Shown in pieces: positions 60,801-64,000 of a DNA stretch of 64,000 bases. The notes beneath the pieces are model-generated. The model was given only the letters and a program-made list of their open reading frames with translations, was not told the DNA's origin and did not search any database. Source of the stretch: Apteryx mantelli (taxonomy: Eukaryota > Chordata > Aves > Apterygiformes > Apterygidae); NCBI RefSeq assembly GCF_036417845.1, contig NC_089991.1, positions 10,793,001 to 10,857,000 on the forward strand, written 5' to 3'. The translations under genes were made by a program, and so were the position numbers. Every line of letters begins with the position of its first letter. Within the stretch, counting starts at the first letter, position 1.

Positions 60801-63393
60801 AGTCTTTTTTTGTCTTCTGTATCTCAGTGTGTTGTCGATGATCCAGCTGTCAGTCTTGAAATCTTTATCTGTGTTTTATTTGGTCTGAACCTGTTTGGTT
60901 CCTTTTATCAAGGGATGAATCCCCATATTCACAACAGCATAAGACTCTGGTTTGCTATAATCAGTGTGTGTCTTCAGAAAAGGATTTGGTATGAGAACTG
61001 TGTAAGGAATGTGCATCACTTACACTTCACCTTTCCCTCTTTGGTGCTGTGTGTATACGTATATATTATGTGTGTGTGTGTGTCTTATGTCTCCCTCTTT
61101 TGTGTGAGCCTCAAACTTAAAGATTTGCTCTACTGTTTTTGACAGTTACCTCCCTGTGTTCCTCTGTTTTCCCCTTCTTCCTTATATGCAGTATAGATGG
61201 AATCTCCATCCCCATGGCAGGATAAGTCTTATTATATTCTTTCAGGCTTATGCTATCTGCTTGGAAGTCTGGCACTTCTCTTTTAGGAAATACTTTAGCA
61301 TCACTGCATCTGTACTTTATGTAGGCCTCCCTCCGTCTTTCTGAGATCTTCTTTTGACTTACTCTGTACAGAGTTGTGATCCATCCTCTATGCTGCGTAG
61401 AAGTCTTTCTCCATATGCTCTTTAGCTATCATACAAGTTTTGAATGTAAAGGACTCGCTCCTTTATCTTGTATTTCATTCTTATGGTAAAAGTTTTCATT
61501 ATTACTTCATTTGAGTAAAGTCCTTAAACTTTCCAGCAGCCCAAAACAAGCTTTCTTTACTAGGTCAGACTTTTAAACTAAAAAATTGTAGTCTCTTAAA
61601 TAGAGAACGCTTGTATTCTCACAGTTCTCCGTAAGTCTTTGTATCCCCAAAATATTAAGCTCTCAATTTTTTATCTTTTACTTTAAATATTCTTAGTGCA
61701 TAAGGAAATTTGTTAATGAAAGCTACATTAAAATGCTTGAGAGAGCCTGACATAAGCCAAAATAAGGCCATTTTACTCTCCTGCAAAAATTAACACTAGT
61801 GCATTTCTTAGCAATTTCTCCTTTCTCTGTGATATCTTACTGAGTATCTAGCTGATGTCTAATAGGTGCTATACTTTGAAAATTTTTCTCTATCCTTTGT
61901 GGATCTTAAAAAAAAAAAAAAAATCATTGGAGACTTGCATTTATCTCTGATTAGAAAAATCTGTCCTCTGGTATATGGTGGTATCAGACAGATACAGTTC
62001 AAATTCTGCACCTTGTAGTGCTGAAACACATAATTTTCTTTTTATTAAGGAAGGCTTAATTGAATGAATCTTGAACGTTACCTGGGCTACAATATAATTT
62101 TTATGTAACCTGGAGTAATGAATTTTTCACCATTCTTGCTTTCTGCTGTTCAGTTTTACTCTGCTTAAGTAGTAAAATTGAACTTGTGTTCTCGTTTATC
62201 AATAGTACAAGAAAAAAACTAGTTTCATATGTATGAGGCCCAAAAAATAAAATGTTAATGCCTAAAACTGTTGTCTAGAAACTGAGCCACATTGGGTTGC
62301 TTTATATGCCTATATTTTTAGCTAAAGTCTGATTTAAGGTTACAATACTAGTCAGTAAAGTGTGCTGTGGTTCCATCAGTTAAGGCAGAACTGAAACCAA
62401 CAGTTTTAGTAGAATTTAAGTGCTGTTTTTTCTTTTAGATTATACTCAGGTTGGGATAGTGTTTAAATAAACCCAGACTTAAGTTCTTAAACGTTCTTAA
62501 TCAATTTGCAACAGCAAATATTCTGATTTCAAGTAAATCTGTCAGCTGTTTATAAGCTAAGACATCAGTAGAGAGGTCTTGACACTGGTGTTCAGTAAAG
62601 TTGTTTGGGGTACTCGGTGGCTGTGGAAAAGGTAAGTTGCTTTAGTACCTCTTCTTCGTTTCATCTTTTTTTTTTTTTAATGATTTTAAAATGACTGAGT
62701 GCAGGAAAAAAACAAAGTTGTTACCATGCATTTCACACTTGTCTCGGTATTTTGGTATACCTTTATGTGTTCCTGAGTGTCACAATGTATGCAAGTCTTT
62801 GATTTACCTCCTAGCACACAGCTTGGCCCAGAATGGAATATCATGCATTAAGTGACTGTTACTGGCATGTTGCGTTTCTGATAAGCTGTTTATACAGCCG
62901 GAGCTGATTGTGCCTCTTGTGCTTCTCCAGCGGAGTCCAGCAGTATCCTGATGCACTATACTGTGCACTGCATTAAGATTGTGTGGTTATCATAAACAAA
63001 AGTCTTTGAATCTGCATTCCTGCCACTTAATGATTGGCATTCCATGCTGTGCCTTGCTGTAATAGTGTTGATTCAGCACTGTGGGAGCTTTCGGATTGCT
63101 TTGAAAACTTGTAAGGTTTATGGATGTAGGGGAGGGGGGCTCGACAGGATTTCAGAAAAGACTACAGGCGCTTTTTTGCTGTTACCTTCATTACTTCTTG
63201 TCTTAATGCCTTACACAGGTGAAAGATATGATCCTGAGCCCAAGTCAAAATGGGATGAAGAATGGGATAAAAAAACTGCTTTTCCATTCAGTGATAAATT
63301 AGGTGAGCTAAGTGACAAAATTGGAAGCACAATTGATGATACCATCAGCAAGTTCCGAAGGAAAGATAGAGAAGACTCTCCAGAAAGGTGCAG
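27836..63393 (+). CDS. CLINT1: CLINT1 (epsinR), clathrin interactor 1, 5' part in six coding exons
   Basis: The coding parts are 27836-27876, 56346-56450, 57106-57202, 58680-58788, 59683-59847 and 63219-63393. Joined, they read without a stop for 692 nt (230 codons plus 2 nt). The protein starts MLNMWKVRELVDKATNVVMN and continues through a full ENTH domain (about residues 16-150) into a charged linker ending DREDSPERC. I recognise this as CLINT1/epsinR. From family knowledge, it is a monomeric adaptor at the trans-Golgi network and endosomes. Its ENTH domain binds PI4P membranes and the SNARE Vti1b, and its C-terminal tail binds clathrin, AP-1 gamma-ear and GGA. The mammalian protein is about 625 residues, so roughly 37% is here and the tail lies past 64000. 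All junctions are GT-AG and every phase is compatible. The start is set by the conserved N-terminus and G at -3. No frameshift or internal stop is seen. Confidence 0.96.
27965..27978 (+). promoter_or_regulatory. YY1-like site in the first 100 bp of intron 1
   Basis: AACATGGCCGC resembles the YY1 element AANATGGCGGC with one mismatch. YY1 sites often lie just downstream of CpG-island start sites. It could also be chance in GC-rich DNA. Confidence 0.25.
29606..29623. repeat. A18 run
   Basis: Eighteen A in intron 1; no SINE body is evident to its left. Confidence 0.9.
31020..31060. repeat. TTC-rich pyrimidine tract with T run
   Basis: CTT/TTC units followed by about eleven T. A simple repeat. 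Confidence 0.85.
31320..31860. other. GC-richer patch in intron 1, identity unknown
   Basis: About 540 bp with clearly more G+C than its AT-rich surroundings. It has open frames on both strands (89 codons +, 130 codons -) with no recognisable domain. It includes a CAGCAGGGGG segment (31601-31610) resembling a weak CTCF core. It may be an old insertion or a conserved regulatory segment. Confidence 0.4.
33460..33592 (-). mobile_element. MIR-like SINE
   Basis: The + strand reads CCCTACTTCACAGATGTGAA, GAAAATTGTCAAGTGAACCA, then GCTGGCTCCCGGACTCATGC. This is the reverse-strand view of MIR (ccccatttcacagatgaggaaa ... aagtgacttgcccaaggtcac ... tggctcccagtcc...tgct). It is old and diverged. Confidence 0.55.
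36280..36760. other. GC-richer patch in intron 1, identity unknown
   Basis: About 480 bp, less AT-rich than its flanks. No domain-bearing ORF and no recognised repeat were found. Confidence 0.35.
37126..37143. repeat. Perfect 18-bp palindrome with central E-box
   Basis: CATAAGCAGCTGCTTATG equals its own reverse complement. The centre CAGCTG is an E-box, so it could bind bHLH dimers; it could also be chance. Confidence 0.8.
41225..42330 (+). mobile_element. L3/CR1-type LINE, internal ORF2 relic
   Basis: A long decayed match in consensus order to the endonuclease-to-RT linker part of an L3/CR1 ORF2. It runs from the AGGTACAAAATAATACAGGC region (41353), through GACTAAATATTTAG and TGTTGTTTCAAGACTTCATT, to GCAGGAAGTGTGCCAAAGAA and ACCTCTGGGGCCACTAGCCC, then AACTCCATGAATTCT. 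The last part parallels gggaagcctgccaaagaaccagtgggaccactggatg. No reading frame survives. Its orientation matches that of the host gene. The left end is uncertain. Confidence 0.7.
43131..43148. repeat. Perfect 18-bp palindrome
   Basis: TCTAGAATTAATTCTAGA equals its own reverse complement and is followed by another TCTAGAA. It contains a TTCTAGAA pair resembling two units of a heat-shock element, but a proper third unit is missing. Confidence 0.8.
45145..45162. repeat. A18 run
   Basis: A homopolymer in intron 1. Confidence 0.9.
46407..46425. repeat. A19 run
   Basis: A homopolymer in intron 1; no retroposon body was recognised to its left. Confidence 0.9.
53175..53193 (-). promoter_or_regulatory. 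CTCF-like motif
   Basis: TAGTGCCCCCTCTTGGCTT on the + strand is close to the reverse complement of the long CTCF consensus (TAGCGCCCCCTGGTGGCCA), with about 14 of 19 positions matching. The core GCCCCCT and the TAG flank are intact. Confidence 0.3.
53702..53720 (-). promoter_or_regulatory. CTCF-like motif
   Basis: A C7 run followed by TGGTG matches the reverse complement of the CTCF consensus at about 14 of 19 positions. It has the same orientation as the motif 530 bp upstream. Confidence 0.3.
54379..54391. repeat. C13 run
   Basis: A C homopolymer in intron 1, prone to length errors in sequencing. Confidence 0.9.
56046..56070. repeat. GGTTTT repeat
   Basis: About four units of GGTTT/GGTTTT, roughly 280 bp before exon 2. 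Simple sequence. Confidence 0.8.
56346..56450 (+). CDS. CLINT1: CLINT1 coding exon 2 (ENTH domain)
   Basis: The 105-nt exon completes Ala14 and encodes TNVVMNYSEIESKVREATND through GEIA plus two bases of Lys49. The acceptor follows a strong pyrimidine tract (tttttttcctttgcag) with a plausible branch point in attaat. The donor is AA|GTAAGT, close to ideal. The residues DPWGPSG are the conserved loop between the first ENTH helices. The length is a multiple of three, so skipping it would stay in frame but would remove core ENTH helices. Confidence 0.96.
56451..57105 (+). other. CLINT1: CLINT1 intron 2 (655 bp)
   Basis: The boundaries are GTAAGT and TTCTTTAG. The intron is AT-rich with no repeat or internal exon recognised. 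Confidence 0.95.
57106..57202 (+). CDS. CLINT1: CLINT1 coding exon 3 (ENTH domain)
   Basis: The 97-nt exon completes Lys49 and encodes ATFMYEQFPELMNMLWTRML then KDNKKNWRRVYK, ending on a codon boundary at residue 81. Acceptor: ttctttag|G. Donor: AAG|GTGTGT. The N-W-R-x-V-Y-K signature is the hallmark ENTH/ANTH helix motif. The exon lies 655 bp after exon 2. Reading through the donor gives a stop after about 20 codons, which fits a true exon end. Confidence 0.96.
57203..58679 (+). other. CLINT1: CLINT1 intron 3 (1,477 bp)
   Basis: The boundaries are GTGTGT and TTTATAG. The body is AT-rich. The last 300 bp hold a T17 run (58391-58407), a G-rich segment (58496-58515), G6AG6 (58583-58595) and an A15 run (58619-58633). 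Confidence 0.95.
58391..58633. repeat. Homopolymer and G-rich cluster before exon 4
   Basis: T17 (58391-58407), GGGGGGAGGGAG then GGGG (58496-58515), G6AG6 (58583-58595) and A15 (58619-58633) lie within the 290 bp before the exon 4 acceptor. The first G segment has four short G runs and could form a G-quadruplex in DNA or pre-mRNA. Confidence 0.75.
58680..58788 (+). CDS. CLINT1: CLINT1 coding exon 4 (ENTH domain)
   Basis: The 109-nt exon encodes SLLLLAYLIRNGSERVVTSA then REHIYDLRSLENYHFV and the first base of Asp118. The LLLLAYLIRNGSE stretch is the most conserved ENTH helix. Acceptor: tttttatag|T, with a pyrimidine tract weakened by purines. Donor: GTAG|GTGAGC. An ATG-initiated reading-frame scan can miss this exon because it contains no Met. 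It is placed by frame continuity with exon 3 (phase 0) and exon 5 (phase 1). Upstream lies an unusual cluster of homopolymer and G-rich tracts. Confidence 0.95.
58789..59682 (+). other. CLINT1: CLINT1 intron 4 (894 bp)
   Basis: The boundaries are GTGAGC and TTATACAG. It contains an A16 run at 59541-59556. No repeat or exon was recognised. Confidence 0.95.
59541..59556. repeat. A16 run
   Basis: A homopolymer in intron 4, about 125 bp before exon 5. Confidence 0.9.
59683..59847 (+). CDS. CLINT1: CLINT1 coding exon 5 (end of ENTH domain and start of linker)
   Basis: The 165-nt exon completes Asp118 and encodes ENGKDQGINIRQKVKEMVEF then AQDDDRLREERKKAKKNKDK, YIGVSSDSVGGFRY and the first base of Ser173. 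It finishes the last ENTH helices and begins the lysine-rich post-ENTH segment. Acceptor: ttatttatacag|A. Donor: ACA|GTGAGT. Reading on into the intron adds only EYLAVLVKD before a stop, so the exon end is clear. Confidence 0.96.
60086..60113 (+). other. Candidate 28-nt cryptic/poison microexon in CLINT1 intron 5
   Basis: A long pyrimidine tract (ttttttctttctttggcag) ends in an AG acceptor. It is followed after 28 nt by CAG|GTAAAT, a good donor. Included between exons 5 and 6, it adds codons for NSSVSGWAF. Because 28 is not a multiple of three, the junction to exon 6 reads AGG TGA, an immediate stop. The product would be about 182 residues, essentially the ENTH domain alone, or the mRNA would be a decay target. 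An alternative acceptor inside (CTTCAG, exon from 60095) gives the same stop. Splice signals are seen directly; use is inferred. Confidence 0.4.
61052..61082. repeat. Short TA/TG microsatellite
   Basis: ATACGTATATAT is followed by about seven TG units in intron 5. Confidence 0.75.
61908..61923. repeat. A16 run
   Basis: A homopolymer in intron 5. Confidence 0.9.
62666..62678. repeat. T13 run
   Basis: A homopolymer in intron 5. Confidence 0.85.
63219..63393 (+). CDS. CLINT1: CLINT1 coding exon 6 (charged linker)
   Basis: The 175-nt exon completes Ser173 and encodes ERYDPEPKSKWDEEWDKKTA, FPFSDKLGELSDKIGSTIDD, TISKFRRKDREDSPERC and two bases of residue 231. It is the acidic/basic linker after the ENTH domain. 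The acceptor is ccttacacag|GT. Two possible donors lie 6 nt apart, after 63387 (AAG|GTGCAG) and after 63393 (CAG|GTACTA). I chose 63393 because it keeps the family Arg-Cys-Ser. Both donors lack G at +5 and look weak. From memory, human CLINT1 has one residue more at the WDKK-TAFPF position. Confidence 0.93.
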
Positions 63394-64000
63394 GTACTAG
63401 AGCTATTTTAACATGAATTTATTCTGTAAAATTGTTATTATAAAGCGCTCTGATATTGCTAGTTAGTCCTCTGCCATTCTTTTTATCTGTATGGAAATGT
63501 CTTTAGGGTCTATACCTGCTTTCTGGACTTCTTATGCAGCTCTTACTGGCCTTAGGGAATAATGTAACTCTGTTGAGAGTTAACTGCTCTTGGCTGCCTT
63601 CCATGACAGCCCCTTGCTTAGACGGCTGCTGGCAAAGCAGGGAATTTGGCTGAAGTTTCCTAAGCCCTTGCTTGTCTCAGCATTTCAGTGGTCTTTCTTG
63701 TGCCAATATACTTGAGGCTGCCATTTCATGCTACAGTTGCGCTGAACGCTGAAGTGCCAGTGAAGAGGGAGATATAAAACTGCTTCAATCCACCTTGGCA
63801 CCTTTTATTCGCTGTACTGCTTCTTCACTGAGCCTGTCTCAGGAAGAACAGACTGCAGGTGACTTATTTCAATATCAAGAAAATAGTGTAAATTTCAGTT
63901 GAACCTCTGAACAAACCTGTCATACTTCACATCTGGCTATTAATTTTTTTCAGTAAAGACGAAAATTTGTACTGCTTTGCCTGCAGAAAGAACTTTCAAT
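63394..64000 (+). other. CLINT1: CLINT1 intron 6, left part
   Basis: Sequence after the exon 6 donor contains no further CLINT1 coding sequence. The next exon must lie past the window. Nothing else was recognised here. Confidence 0.85.

Larger units (their letters stand above)
59848..63218 (+). other. CLINT1: CLINT1 intron 5 (3,371 bp)
   Basis: The boundaries are GTGAGT and CTTACACAG. The intron holds the candidate 28-nt microexon, a short TG repeat near 61068-61082, an A16 run (61908-61923) and a T13 run (62666-62678). Open frames such as 60810-61142 are not conserved in type and look like chance. Confidence 0.93.

Noticed and set aside
1..64000. tRNA, rRNA, snRNA, snoRNA, microRNA or CRISPR-like arrays
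   Set aside because: I looked for B-box-like GGTTCRANNCC, spliceosomal RNA cores and regularly spaced repeats and found no convincing case. Small snoRNA or microRNA genes could be missed by eye.

Overview
This is vertebrate genomic DNA, from a sauropsid and most likely a bird. The evidence is one intron-split gene with GT-AG junctions, a CpG-island promoter, and decayed MIR, CR1/L3-type LINE and palindromic MITE-like relics of the kinds known from bird, crocodile and turtle genomes. No young repeat insertion is obvious. The species cannot be fixed by eye. Repeat assignments come from remembered consensus sequences, not from a search.

The only protein-coding gene I can support is CLINT1 (clathrin interactor 1, also called epsinR or enthoprotin), on the + strand. 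Its CpG-island promoter lies at about 27.35-28.33 kb and the start codon is at 27836. Six coding exons are in the window: 27836-27876, 56346-56450, 57106-57202, 58680-58788, 59683-59847 and 63219-63393. Joined in phase they give 230 codons plus two bases. They encode the whole ENTH domain and the start of the flexible linker. The remaining roughly 60% of the protein (clathrin, AP-1 gamma-ear and GGA binding motifs) lies beyond the right edge. Intron 1 is about 28.5 kb.

Layout: 1-27.0 kb is intergenic, with no supportable gene. It holds a CR1 fragment, at least four palindromic MITE-like relics, a 370-bp fold-back element (9.89-10.26 kb), two MIR-like SINEs, an L3/CR1 3' end (25.64-26.26 kb) and microsatellites. 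A separate GC-rich islet (27.03-27.18 kb) precedes the CpG island. The promoter carries a phased set of ACTACA..CCCA (ZNF143/THAP11-type) motifs. Intron 1 (27.9-56.3 kb) holds a long decayed L3/CR1 segment (41.2-42.3 kb), one MIR-like SINE, homopolymer tracts and CTCF-like motifs. The rest of the gene (56.3-64 kb) is compact.

The best leads are: a 28-nt candidate poison microexon in intron 5 that would stop translation right after the ENTH domain; tandem weak splice donors 6 nt apart at the end of exon 6; the promoter motif array; and the fold-back element. I found no CRISPR array, operon, tRNA, rRNA, intact transposon or viral gene. I see no undescribed multi-gene system here.
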